DNA of 11,357 nucleotides from an uncultured Bacteroidales bacterium. Its GTDB lineage: Bacteria; Bacteroidota; Bacteroidia; Bacteroidales; P3. The notes beneath the pieces are model-generated. The model did no database searches, was not told the origin of the DNA, and saw only the letters and a list, made by a program, of their open reading frames with translations. The position numbers and the translations under genes are program-made. Below, piece by piece: positions 1 through 6,772 of the stretch (position 1 is the first letter of the stretch; each line of letters begins with the position of its first letter). The DNA is taken from positions 1-11,357 of the forward strand of contig CAMURW010000023.1 in the NCBI GenBank assembly GCA_947097635.1. The letters run 5' to 3'.

Positions 1-111
1 TGTCAATGTCAGTTCCTGTTTCATATTGTCCTGTGTCTTGATTTCTTGTTTTTTGTTTCCGCAGGCGGCAAGCAACAATGCCGCAACTGCCAATAATGCT
101 GTTTTCCTCAT
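1..111 (-). CDS. Lipoprotein, N-terminal fragment (runs off left edge)
   Basis: The first 37 codons of a minus-strand gene are present, with the rest beyond the left edge. The N-terminus is a type II (lipoprotein) signal peptide: MRKT, a hydrophobic stretch, then the lipobox LAAC with the lipidated cysteine at residue 17, followed by GNKKQE. Seen in sequence: the charged start, the hydrophobic core and the lipobox. Inferred: export by Sec and anchoring in the envelope. The start codon lies 5 nt after the stop of the upstream acetyltransferase gene, so the two are probably co-transcribed. The mature part visible here is too short to name a family, and a link to sugar acetylation rests only on position. 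Confidence 0.7.
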   Translation of the reverse strand, partial: MRKTALLAVAALLLAACGNKKQEIKTQDNMKQELTLT

Positions 112-116
112 TTTCG

Positions 117-662
117 TTATCTGTTTGGGTCAATCATTCTAATCACTTTTGCGGGGCTTCCTGCCACCACCATATTATCTGGCACATCCTTCGTCACCAC
201 GCTTCCTGCAGCTACGATAGCGTTCTCTCCGATGGTTACTCCTGCCAGCACTATCACATCGGCACCCAGCCATGCGTTGCGTTTGATGACAATAGGCTTG
301 GTACGCAGCTCGTGCCGTTTGACAGGGTCTTCGGGATGGTATTCGGTAGCTAACACACAGTGTGGGCCGATGAACACATCATCCCCGACAGTGATGCCGC
401 CGAGGGCGAGGAACGTGCAGCCGAAATTTACGAAGCAATCCTTGCCAAAGGTGGTGCTTTTGCCGTAGTTGATGCGCAGTGGCGTGAACACCCGCACCGT
501 GTCGGGAATGTCGCCACCAGTAATCTTACGCAGGTATCCGCGTACCTCCTCCTCGGTGTGCCAGCCGGTGTTCATTTCGGCGCACAGCCGCATTGTGCGT
601 TGCACGTCGGTGTAGAGGTCATCGCTGCCGACATAGTCTTTTCCTGTGTGTTTGTCTGACAT
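117..662 (-). CDS. Sugar O-acetyltransferase, left-handed beta-helix (maltose/galactoside acetyltransferase family)
   Basis: A 181-residue protein, close to the usual 180-200 residues of the LacA/Maa/NodL family, which transfers acetyl from acetyl-CoA to a sugar hydroxyl in the cytoplasm. Residues about 1-55 form the Mac-type helical N-terminal domain (DLYTDVQRT, RLCAEMN). From about residue 58 the hexapeptide-repeat beta-helix begins (INYGKSTTFGKDCFVNFG, GGITVGDDVFIGP). The loop with the expected catalytic histidine is ATEYHPEDPVKR, His109. The C-terminal part has the family pattern AWLGADVIVLAGVTIGENAIVAAGSVVTKDVP in two blocks, then VVAGSPAKVIR. The acceptor sugar cannot be read from the sequence. 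The gene is followed after 5 nt by the lipoprotein gene, and a Bacteroidota-type promoter match lies about 85 nt upstream of the start. Confidence 0.93.
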   Translation of the reverse strand: MSDKHTGKDYVGSDDLYTDVQRTMRLCAEMNTGWHTEEEVRGYLRKITGGDIPDTVRVFTPLRINYGKSTTFGKDCFVNFGCTFLALGGITVGDDVFIGPHCVLATEYHPEDPVKRHELRTKPIVIKRNAWLGADVIVLAGVTIGENAIVAAGSVVTKDVPDNMVVAGSPAKVIRMIDPNR

Positions 663-746
663 CGTTTTAGAGTATTAGTAAATCTTAATATTAACTAACG
701 TTACAAAATAAAAAAAAATTGTATTTTCAATGGAAAATATTATTGC

Positions 747-777
747 CAAAGGTACAGCATTTTCAAGCCCGTACCAA
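747..777 (-). promoter_or_regulatory. Putative Bacteroidota promoter for the acetyltransferase gene
   Basis: On the minus strand TTGG (774-777) is followed by 19 nt and then TACCTTTG (747-754). This matches the Bacteroidota primary sigma pattern TTG-N19/20-TAnnTTTG. Transcription would start near 740, giving a leader of roughly 75-80 AT-rich nucleotides before the acetyltransferase start at 662. The assignment is by pattern only. Confidence 0.45.
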
Positions 778-819
778 GTCCAAGGAATCAACACATTGTT
801 AAACGAAAATTCAAGTCTT

Positions 820-1116
820 ATGGGAACTATCAAACAAGGTATTTTAGGCGGATGTTCCAGCAAGGTCGGAATCGTCATCGGGTCAAGTTGGAAGGGCATC
901 AGTTACATGCGTGGCCATGCCCAGAGTGTCAGGAACCCTCGCACCGAGGGGCAGATGGAACAACGCAGCAAATTCGCGCTTACGCTCGATTTTCTGAAAC
1001 CCATCACCGCCTATGTCCGCGCAGGTTACAAGAGCTTGCGGAAGGCTTCTTCGATAACGCTGATGCCTACCGCTTCGATGTTGAAGCGCGTGATGTCGAT
1101 GTTGCGAAGGTTGTAA
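820..1116 (+). pseudogene. Truncated DUF6266 family protein
   Basis: From the ATG at 820 the reading frame gives MGTIKQGILGG, then SKVGIVIGSSWKGISYMR, SVRNPRTEGQ, QRSKFALTLDFLKPITAYVR. This is the characteristic N-terminus of DUF6266, a family of unknown function that I know mainly from Bacteroidota, whose members are usually about 200 residues long. The likeness stops around residue 68-71 (AGYKS), just where radA ends on the other strand (its stop is 1026-1028). The remaining 27 or so codons to the stop at 1116 are antisense of the radA 3' end and look unrelated to the family. An in-frame ATG at 730 would add 30 residues, but these overlap the acetyltransferase promoter and do not resemble the family, so I prefer 820. 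It is most likely a deletion remnant; whether it is expressed is unknown. Confidence 0.65.
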
Positions 1117-2387
1117 CGGCTGCAGAATAGCTTTTCGTAGCCAAGGCGGTCGGCCTCTGCCAAGCGCTGTTCCAGGCGTGCCACTGGACGCACTTCGCCC
1201 GTTAGCCCCAACTCGCCGGCAAAGCAGTAGCGCTGGCTGATGGGCATGTCCACGTTGCTGGAGAGGATGCTGCACACCACGGCGAGGTCTGTGGCTGGGT
1301 CGTTTACACGCATGCCGCCGGCGATGTTCAGGAACACGTCCCTCATCCCCAGTTTGAAGCCGCAGCGTTTTTCCAGCACAGCCAGCAGCATGCTTAGCCT
1401 GCGGTAGTCGAAGCCATTGGCGTTGCGTTGTGGCGCGCCATAGACGGCGCTGCTCACCAGGCTTTGCACCTCCAGCATGATGGGCCGCGCACCTTCCAGG
1501 GTTACGCAGACGGCGGTGCCACTGAGCTGCTCGTCGCGGTTGGAGAGCAGAAACTCGCTGGGGTTGGCCACTTCCCTGAGTCCGCTGCCCTGCATCTCGA
1601 AGATGCCTATCTCCGCGGTGCTGCCAAAGCGGTTCTTCAGTGCCCGCAGGATGCGGAAGCCATAGTTGCGGTCGCCTTCGAACTGCAGCACGCAGTCCAC
1701 GATGTGTTCCATGATTTTTGGCCCGGCCAGCGTGCCATCCTTGGTGATGTGGCCGACGATGAAGATGGGAATGCCGCTTTCCTTTGCCAGGCGCTGAAAC
1801 TCTGCCGTGCACTCGCGGATCTGCGAGATGCTGCCGGCGCTGGAGTCTATGTTTTCCGTGCTTAGGGTCTGGATGGAATCTACAATCAGTAGGTTGGGCC
1901 GCAAGGTCTCCACCTGCTCCATGATGCGCTGTGTCACGGTCTCGCCAAGCACATAGCAGCTTTGGCTGGCAACGCCTATGCGCTCGGCACGCATGCGTAT
2001 CTGCTGCTCGCTCTCCTCTCCGCTGACGTACAGTACCTTGCGGTCGTCGATGGACAGTGCCGTCTGCAGCAGCAGCGTGCTTTTGCCTATGCCTGGCTCG
2101 CCGCCTATCAGTACCAGGCTGCCTGGCACTATGCCGCCTCCCAGCACGCGGTCCAGCTCGCCACAATGCGTGGTTTGGCGCTGCGACTCGCTGTAGGAGA
2201 CTTGCTGTATCAGCTTGGGCTGTGATCTCGCGTCGCCGGCTTTGCGCTTGGTGCCAGTCTTGGCATCGACCTGAACCACCTCTTCGGTAAAGGAGTTCCA
2301 GGCGCCGCATTCGGGACAACGGCCCAGCCACGACGACGACTGGTAGCCGCATTCTTTGCAGAAAAAGTATGACTTGGCTTTGGTCAT
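1026..2387 (-). CDS. radA: DNA repair protein RadA (Sms)
   Basis: A 453-residue protein, the normal RadA length. RadA is a RecA-like, ATP-driven helicase that extends recombination intermediates by branch migration. In order: an N-terminal C4 zinc finger (Cys10, Cys13, Cys24, Cys27 in FFCKECGYQ and GRCPECGAW); a RecA-type core with Walker A GEPGIGKST (96-104) and Walker B LLIVDSIQT (about 167-174); the RadA-specific KNRFG motif (251-255); and a C-terminal Lon-protease-like domain (about 275-450; for example GGMRVNDPATDLAV) that lacks protease function in this family. The start MTKAKSYFF is chosen because the zinc finger normally begins about ten residues in; a longer frame upstream overlaps murF and has no family likeness. 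The gene follows murF after 35 nt, so read-through from murF is plausible. Its 3' end converges on the DUF6266 remnant. Confidence 0.97.
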   Translation of the reverse strand: MTKAKSYFFCKECGYQSSSWLGRCPECGAWNSFTEEVVQVDAKTGTKRKAGDARSQPKLIQQVSYSESQRQTTHCGELDRVLGGGIVPGSLVLIGGEPGIGKSTLLLQTALSIDDRKVLYVSGEESEQQIRMRAERIGVASQSCYVLGETVTQRIMEQVETLRPNLLIVDSIQTLSTENIDSSAGSISQIRECTAEFQRLAKESGIPIFIVGHITKDGTLAGPKIMEHIVDCVLQFEGDRNYGFRILRALKNRFGSTAEIGIFEMQGSGLREVANPSEFLLSNRDEQLSGTAVCVTLEGARPIMLEVQSLVSSAVYGAPQRNANGFDYRRLSMLLAVLEKRCGFKLGMRDVFLNIAGGMRVNDPATDLAVVCSILSSNVDMPISQRYCFAGELGLTGEVRPVARLEQRLAEADRLGYEKLFCSRYNLRNIDITRFNIEAVGISVIEEAFRKLL

Positions 2388-2422
2388 GGAAATAACGGAA
2401 ATAAGTGTGTGTGAAGAGTGGA

Positions 2423-3826
2423 TTACAGCACCTCTCGAAGAGTCCACATATGGGTGGCGTTGGAGCCCTTCAGGAGGATCAGGGCGTGCGCGATGCGTTG
2501 CTGGGACAGGTATTGCTTCGCCTCTGCACTGGTGGAGAACCATCGTATCCTGTTGCCGTCACTCAGCGCCTTGCCTTCGGCGAAGCGGAAGTTTTCTCCC
2601 ACCAGTATCACCCCTTTCAGAGGTGCCTTGAGCAACTTGTCCACGAGGGCTTCATGCTCCTGCGCGCTGTTGCCGCCCAGTTCGTTCATCTGCCCCAGCA
2701 GTGCCCATTTGTCGTCCGCAGTCTTCATTGCCAATAGGCTGTCCAGCGCCACTTTCATGCTGCTGGGGTTGGCGTTGTAGCAGTCCATAATCAGCTTGTT
2801 GTGGGCGGTGCTGACGTATTCGCTGCGGTTGTTGTGCGGCGAGTATTGCTCCAGTGCCTCCTTGATGTCGAACAGTTCCACTCCGAAATAACGGCCCACG
2901 CACACTGCCGCCATGGCATTCACAAAGTTGTAGCTCCCCAGCAGCTGTGTCTGCACGCTGTACACTTGGTCGCCCTCCTCGAAATAGAACTTCATGTAGG
3001 GGTTGGCATCCACAAGGTGCCCTCTCACCTCGGCGCTTTCCGTGCTGCCGTATGTCACCACGCTGAGCATGGGGCCTTGCTCGTCCTCCCTGAACTGCGT
3101 GGGCGTGGAGGGAATGTAGCCTGGCACTGGCGAGGGTTCGTCGGGCAGGGTGGAGAGCTTCGTGGCGCATGAGAGCAGGATGCCGTTGCCTTCGTCCACG
3201 AAGGCCGTGCCGCCGCTGGCCGCCAGGTAGCGATATAGTTCTGTTTTCGTCTGCACCACGCCCTCGAAACAGCCAAATCCTTCGAGATGCGCCTTGCCCA
3301 CGGTGGTGATAAGTCCGAAAGTGGGCTGTGCTATGCCGCACAGCGTATCTATCTCGCCAGGATGGCTGGCCCCCATCTCGATGATGGCTATTTCCGCGTC
3401 CTGCGGCATGGAGAGGAGGGTGAGCGGCACGCCGAGATGGTTGTTTAGGTTGCCCTGTGTGGCATGCGTGCGATAGCGGCGATTCAGCACTGCGTTCATC
3501 AGCTCCTTGGTGGTGGTTTTGCCATTGGTGCCGGTGATGCCGAGCACGGGGATGGAGAACTGCGAACGATGATGGCGTGCCAAGGCCTGCAGCGTAGCCA
3601 GCACGTCGGCTACTACGATGCAGCGCTCGTCCACTCGATATTTGGCATCGCTTATCACGCATATTGCCGCGCCTTGCCTTAGGGCCTGCTGTGCGAAGGT
3701 ATTGCCGTCGAAGTGGGCACCCTGGAAGGCGAAAAATAGGCAGCCGGGGGTGATTTGGCGGCTGTCTGTCGTCACCGTGCGGCTTTTCAGATATTGGGGG
3801 TAGAGGATGTCTGTGATGGTATTCAT
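2423..3826 (-). CDS. murF: UDP-N-acetylmuramoyl-tripeptide--D-alanyl-D-alanine ligase MurF
   Basis: A 467-residue cytoplasmic ligase that adds D-Ala-D-Ala to UDP-MurNAc-tripeptide, the last cytoplasmic step in making the peptidoglycan pentapeptide. Seen: N-terminal substrate-binding domain with TDSR (20-23) and GCLFFAFQG; ATP-binding central domain with the Mur P-loop GITGTNGKTTT (96-106), the GNLNNHLGVPLTLL block (125-138), the IIEMGASHPGEI block (148-159) and TTVGKAHLEGFG (174-185), which carries the usual metal/ATP-site histidine; and C-terminal domain with LLGSYN (295-300), NNRSE (332-336), DCYNANPSSM (348-357) and LLKGSNA (451-457). NLNNHLG is typical of MurF and argues against MurE. The gene stands alone rather than in a dcw cluster, with radA 35 nt downstream and a tRNA terminator upstream. 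I see no good TAnnTTTG promoter in front of it. Confidence 0.97.
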   Translation of the reverse strand: MNTITDILYPQYLKSRTVTTDSRQITPGCLFFAFQGAHFDGNTFAQQALRQGAAICVISDAKYRVDERCIVVADVLATLQALARHHRSQFSIPVLGITGTNGKTTTKELMNAVLNRRYRTHATQGNLNNHLGVPLTLLSMPQDAEIAIIEMGASHPGEIDTLCGIAQPTFGLITTVGKAHLEGFGCFEGVVQTKTELYRYLAASGGTAFVDEGNGILLSCATKLSTLPDEPSPVPGYIPSTPTQFREDEQGPMLSVVTYGSTESAEVRGHLVDANPYMKFYFEEGDQVYSVQTQLLGSYNFVNAMAAVCVGRYFGVELFDIKEALEQYSPHNNRSEYVSTAHNKLIMDCYNANPSSMKVALDSLLAMKTADDKWALLGQMNELGGNSAQEHEALVDKLLKAPLKGVILVGENFRFAEGKALSDGNRIRWFSTSAEAKQYLSQQRIAHALILLKGSNATHMWTLREVL

Positions 3827-3838
3827 GTAGGGTGGTAT

Positions 3839-3850
3839 TGCAATATTGCA
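3839..3850. repeat. 12-bp perfect palindrome just upstream of murF
   Basis: TGCAATATTGCA is its own reverse complement and lies 12 nt upstream of the murF start codon, between that start and the tRNA terminator. It could be an operator or simply part of an AT-rich leader; no binding protein can be inferred. Confidence 0.4.
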
Positions 3851-3947
3851 TTATAACGCACAAGGGAGGGAAAAATTGTTGCGGACTAGGAAAAGAAAAT
3901 GGCGACTTGTCAACCCGGCGTACTGATAATCGTCGCTGATGAATACG

Positions 3948-3980
3948 AAAAAGGCTCAGTCTTGTGAACTGAGCCTTTTT
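3948..3980 (-). terminator. Intrinsic terminator downstream of tRNA-Pro
   Basis: A 13-bp perfect inverted repeat (five A, GGCTCAGT, 7-nt loop, ACTGAGCC, five T). It begins 5 nt beyond the 3' end of the tRNA gene in the direction of transcription and ends the tRNA transcript. Because both arms carry A/T tracts, it could act in either direction. It also isolates murF from transcription through the tRNA gene. Confidence 0.9.
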
Positions 3981-3985
3981 CATCG

Positions 3986-4059
3986 TCGGGGCGAGAGGAC
4001 TCGAACTTCCGACCCCTTGCACCCCATGCAAGTGCGCTAGCCAACTGCGCCACGCCCCG
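3986..4059 (-). tRNA. tRNA-Pro (anticodon GGG)
   Basis: A 74-nt cloverleaf without encoded CCA. Acceptor stem CGGGGCG/CGCCCCG (7 bp), T8, D stem GCGC/GCGC with loop AGTTGGCTA, anticodon stem CTTGC/GCAAG with loop ATGGGGT, giving anticodon GGG at 34-36 and G37, variable region GGGTC, T loop TTCGAGT. The C1:G72 pair, A73 and G35-G36 are the known identity elements of bacterial proline tRNAs, so the assignment is firm. The T stem (GGAAG/CCTCT) contains one A-C mismatch and one G-U pair. The CAT overlapping the anticodon loop is not the anticodon. Confidence 0.95.
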
Positions 4060-4128
4060 AAGTGTCTTCACAAACTGCTCTTTGCTTCTCTAATGGAAAC
4101 GCCGTTAGGTTCTTCTTGAAAACGGGTG

Positions 4129-4160
4129 CAAAAATACTACAATTTCAGATACTGACCAAA
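4129..4160 (-). promoter_or_regulatory. Putative promoter for tRNA-Pro
   Basis: On the minus strand TTTGG (4156-4160) is followed by 19 nt and then TATTTTTG (4129-4136), a good match to the Bacteroidota TTTG/TAnnTTTG pattern. The expected start near 4122 leaves about 60 nt of 5' precursor before the mature tRNA at 4059. Confidence 0.5.
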
Positions 4161-4299
4161 TTTATTTTCAAAAAAAGTCGTTGCACCCTAATTTTCAGAG
4201 CAATATTTTTTTCTGTAACGCAGAGAATTAACCCGAAAAACCACTACTTTCATCCCTGGATTAGTAAAAATGGTTGGTGGTGTTGCGGTATCCGGCAGG
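4161..4299. other. AT-rich spacer after the Fe-S protein gene
   Basis: This stretch separates the end of the Fe-S/hydrogenase-like gene from the tRNA promoter, and I see no gene in it. On the minus strand a weak pairing of AACCA with TGGTT followed by five T (about 4230-4275) could be a poor terminator, but an internal loop interrupts the stem, so I do not call it. Confidence 0.4.
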
Positions 4300-5706
4300 C
4301 TAATCTTTTGCGTCGTAGTCCTCAACCTCCTTCTCTAGGTCGTCCTTCACGCGTTTCTGACCCCAGATGCGGAACATTATCTGGTGTGCCTCGGAGAGCT
4401 GCATCTTGCCTTTGTCTTGCTTGGTATAACGCACAAAGATGCAGTTGTCCAGCCTGCCACGTCCGCACACTACATCTGTGGCCAGTGCTTCGCAGGTGGG
4501 GGCGCCGCAAAGGCCGCAGTCTATTCTGGGAAGGCCGTCGGTGAGTTTGTGTATGCGTTCCATTTTCTCCAGTGCCTTGCCTATGTCGCTGTCCAGCGCC
4601 ATGGAGTTGCGTGCTTCTACGGGTTCCAGTTCCACGTTGGCGAGCAACTTGTCCTTGTATTTCTCCATCTCGCGGTCCCGCGCCATCTCGCCGTTGCGTT
4701 CTCTTTCGGCTGCCTTGCGGGCGCGTAGGTACATGCGTTCACTGCTGATGAAACGGTTGTCTATGCTTAGTGTGGCGCCCGCGCAGCTCATGTTGCAGGA
4801 GCGCAGCTCCAGGAACTCTACGCCCTCCATTTCGTCATTCTCCACCTTGTCCAGTATCTCCATCACGCTCTCCAGTCCGTCTACGGCATAGCTTCGCTTG
4901 GCACGACAGATGCGGCGTTCGCCATTGTTGAGAGTGGATAGGATGGCATCGGCGCTGAGGCGTGGCGTGCGTAGTTGTGGGAACACGTAGTCCTTTCCTT
5001 GCCCCTTGATGCGGTGGTATACGCGATTGAAGAGGACATCCATGTTGATAACGCCGTCCACCAACATTTCCTCGTCGCTTACACGGCTCTCCACCGCTGC
5101 GATCTTGGCGTCGCATGGCGTCACATAGAACAGGCCGATCTGTTCTGCGGGGATGCCGCGTTCCTCCAGTTTCTTGCGGGCATACATGGCGCTGATGTCG
5201 CAAGGTGCGCGCAGTGGCATGATGTTTTCCACCAGCGAGGGGTATTTCACTTGTATCAGGCGCACGATGGTGGGGCAGAAGGCGGAGATGAGGGGGCGGA
5301 TGTCGGTATGCTCCATTGCGTAGCGCTCCTTGGCGAGCGCGTAAAGGCTGGCGGCACTCTCCACTTCGAACACATGGGCGAAGCCCAAATCTTTGAGCGC
5401 CGCGTATATGCGGCTCACCCTCACCTCGTCGGGAAACTGTGCGAGAAAGACTGCTGGCACCAATGCCACAGAATGCTCGAACTTGCGTATCTCCTCGAAG
5501 TCGTCCTGCATGATGGAGATGGCCTTGACGGGACATTCCGAATAGCAGCGTCCACAGTCGATGCATTTTTCCAGTTGCATCACAGCTACGCCGTCTACCA
5601 GCCTGATGGCTTGTGTGGGGCAGGTTTTCATGCAATGGCTGCAGCCCATGCATTTGTTTTCGTCGATGTGCAGCGAATGATAGGATTGAATCTTTGCTTT
5701 TTTCAT
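4300..5706 (-). CDS. Ferredoxin / [FeFe]-hydrogenase-like Fe-S protein, probably sensory or regulatory
   Basis: A 468-residue, signal-less protein. Domains in order: two [4Fe-4S] ferredoxin motifs, CMGCSHCMKTC (Cys19/22/25/29) and CIDCGRCYSEC (Cys48/51/54/58); a region similar to the H-cluster domain of [FeFe]-hydrogenase (about 75-325); a charged, probably helical linker (about 325-390); and a C-terminal four-Cys Fe-S domain IDCGLCGAPTC with a further Cys422 (C-x2-C-x4-C-x16-C, like PF04060). H-cluster motif counterparts are SAFCP (Cys144), TPCDAK (Cys198, Lys201) and ELRSCNMSC (Glu300, Cys304, Cys308). All four cubane ligands are thus present. Phe143, Thr196 and Arg302 replace the conserved Cys and two Met residues that surround the diiron site in true hydrogenases. 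Known relatives (HfsB-like or sensory types) sit beside HATPase proteins. I infer electron-carrying or redox/H2-sensing, not H2 production. It is the last gene of the three-gene unit, 75 nt after the HATPase gene. Confidence 0.85.
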   Translation of the reverse strand: MKKAKIQSYHSLHIDENKCMGCSHCMKTCPTQAIRLVDGVAVMQLEKCIDCGRCYSECPVKAISIMQDDFEEIRKFEHSVALVPAVFLAQFPDEVRVSRIYAALKDLGFAHVFEVESAASLYALAKERYAMEHTDIRPLISAFCPTIVRLIQVKYPSLVENIMPLRAPCDISAMYARKKLEERGIPAEQIGLFYVTPCDAKIAAVESRVSDEEMLVDGVINMDVLFNRVYHRIKGQGKDYVFPQLRTPRLSADAILSTLNNGERRICRAKRSYAVDGLESVMEILDKVENDEMEGVEFLELRSCNMSCAGATLSIDNRFISSERMYLRARKAAERERNGEMARDREMEKYKDKLLANVELEPVEARNSMALDSDIGKALEKMERIHKLTDGLPRIDCGLCGAPTCEALATDVVCGRGRLDNCIFVRYTKQDKGKMQLSEAHQIMFRIWGQKRVKDDLEKEVEDYDAKD

Positions 5707-5781
5707 GGTGGCTGGGGTGGTTGTGTTGGTGTGGGAAAAGAGACTGGCAAGAGTGATGCGCAGCGCGGACAGGCGAACGTT

Positions 5782-6195
5782 TTATGCCAGTGCCACTTCC
5801 ATGGTCACGGTAGTGCCTGCACCTATCGCACTCTGCACGTCCAGCATGTCCACGTTTTTCTTCATGTTTGGGAGGCCCATTCCGGCGCCGAAGCCCATGT
5901 CGCGCACCTCAGGTCGTGCGGTGCTGTGGCCTTCCTGCATGGCCCAGTCCACGTCGGGTATGCCTGGCCCCTTGTCCGCCACCACCATGCGAATTTTGTC
6001 GCTGGTGATGTCCACGTCTATCTTGCCTCCGTATGCATGTGCAATGGCGTTGACCTCGGCTTCGTAGAGCGCCACCACCACGCGCTTCACTATGCCGGGG
6101 TTTACGCCCAGTTGCTTCAGCGTTTTCTTCACGGAGCTGCTCGCCTTGCCGGCATTAACAAAATCTCCTTCTATTACAGTGTAGTCTAAATGCAT
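5782..6195 (-). CDS. Stand-alone HATPase_c protein (anti-sigma factor / serine kinase-like, RsbW/SpoIIAB type)
   Basis: 137 residues, the size of a single GHKL ATPase domain with no HisKA, sensor or membrane part. Seen: N-box ALYEAEVNAIAHA (Glu45, Asn49), G1 box DKGPGIP (74-80, Asp74), lid/G2 box GFGAGMGLPNM (101-111) and the closing strand GAGTTVTMEV. These keep the ATP- and Mg-binding residues, so it is probably an active ATPase or kinase. RsbW/SpoIIAB relatives phosphorylate STAS-domain anti-anti-sigma proteins and bind sigma factors; no STAS protein or sigma factor is in this window. It lies 17 nt after the DRTGG gene and 75 nt before the Fe-S protein gene, all on the same strand. I infer that it relays a signal from one or both neighbours. 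Confidence 0.88.
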   Translation of the reverse strand: MHLDYTVIEGDFVNAGKASSSVKKTLKQLGVNPGIVKRVVVALYEAEVNAIAHAYGGKIDVDITSDKIRMVVADKGPGIPDVDWAMQEGHSTARPEVRDMGFGAGMGLPNMKKNVDMLDVQSAIGAGTTVTMEVALA

Positions 6196-6212
6196 GATGT
6201 GCGAAAATGAAG

Positions 6213-6554
6213 TTAGAAAATAGGCTTCAGCCCCTCTGTGTATAGCAGCCCGCAGGTGCGAAAAAGGCTGTATCTACAGGCTATTACGACCATGTCGTTG
6301 TCTTTTGCAAGCTCCAGCATATCGTCGCTGGGTTTCTTGTTGCGGACGATGATGAGGAACTCGATGCCGGCCATGTCGCAGGTGCGGATCGTCTGCACGT
6401 TGCAGAGGCCCGTAATGAGAATGGGGGTTTCTTTCAGTGTGAGAACATCGCTCATCAGGTCGCTGGCGAAGCCTTTTTCGATGTTTTCGTCCAACCGGTT
6501 CTCGCCCACCAGTACTGCGGCATCCAGCAGTTTTGCTATCTCTCTTAGTGTCAT
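6213..6554 (-). CDS. Small DRTGG-domain protein
   Basis: 113 residues matching the DRTGG fold: an N-terminal helix-strand part (LREIAKLLDAAVLVGE), the family-typical segment GFASDLMSDVL (28-38), the strands ILITGL and LIIVRNKKP, and the ending MVVIACRYSLFRTCGLLYTEGLKP. The DRTGG sequence that names the family is itself not conserved here. In other proteins this domain accompanies CBS domains or phosphotransacetylase and is thought to bind a regulatory ligand; here it stands alone. It is the first gene of the unit with the HATPase (17 nt later) and the Fe-S protein. The ATG at 6554 is preceded by TATATTTGCAACA, and a better-spaced promoter lies about 55 nt upstream. Function unknown; a ligand-sensing role is inferred. 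Confidence 0.8.
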   Translation of the reverse strand: MTLREIAKLLDAAVLVGENRLDENIEKGFASDLMSDVLTLKETPILITGLCNVQTIRTCDMAGIEFLIIVRNKKPSDDMLELAKDNDMVVIACRYSLFRTCGLLYTEGLKPIF

Positions 6555-6610
6555 TGTTGCAAATATATTTATCGAAGAATAAACGGTGTTTATTACTACG
6601 TTTGAATTTG

Positions 6611-6640
6611 CAAATATACATGTTTTTTTTATACCAGCAA
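6611..6640 (-). promoter_or_regulatory. Putative promoter of the DRTGG-HATPase-Fe-S operon
   Basis: On the minus strand TTG (6638-6640), 19 nt, then TATATTTG (6611-6618) fit the Bacteroidota consensus exactly. Start would be near 6604, leaving about 50 nt of leader. A second TATATTTG lies 5 nt before the start codon, too close to serve without a leader. Confidence 0.6.
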
Positions 6641-6772
6641 TATTTTTTTTGGTGCCACAGCCCTAATCAGCGTAATATTAATGCTTTCCTTTGCATGGCA
6701 TCGTATTGTCCGCATGCTCTTCTTAGTGTCTTAGGGCAATGATAAGGTGCCATTTTTCGTCATGAACCTAGA

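Noticed and set aside
883..2352. A 489-codon minus-strand frame overlapping radA
   Set aside because: It is an out-of-phase reading of radA, very rich in Arg, Gln and His; RadA motifs are all in the other frame.
2652..4031. A 459-codon minus-strand frame overlapping murF and reaching into the tRNA
   Set aside because: Out-of-phase shadow of murF with low-complexity Arg/His/Gln composition; it also crosses the terminator and tRNA.
4230..4275. Terminator for the Fe-S operon
   Set aside because: Only a 5-bp outer pairing with an unequal internal loop before a short T run; too weak to call.
4975..6189. A 404-codon open frame on the plus strand across the Fe-S protein and HATPase genes
   Set aside because: It is antisense to two genes with clear family motifs, rich in His/Val/Ala as expected from a GC-skewed complementary frame, and resembles no family.
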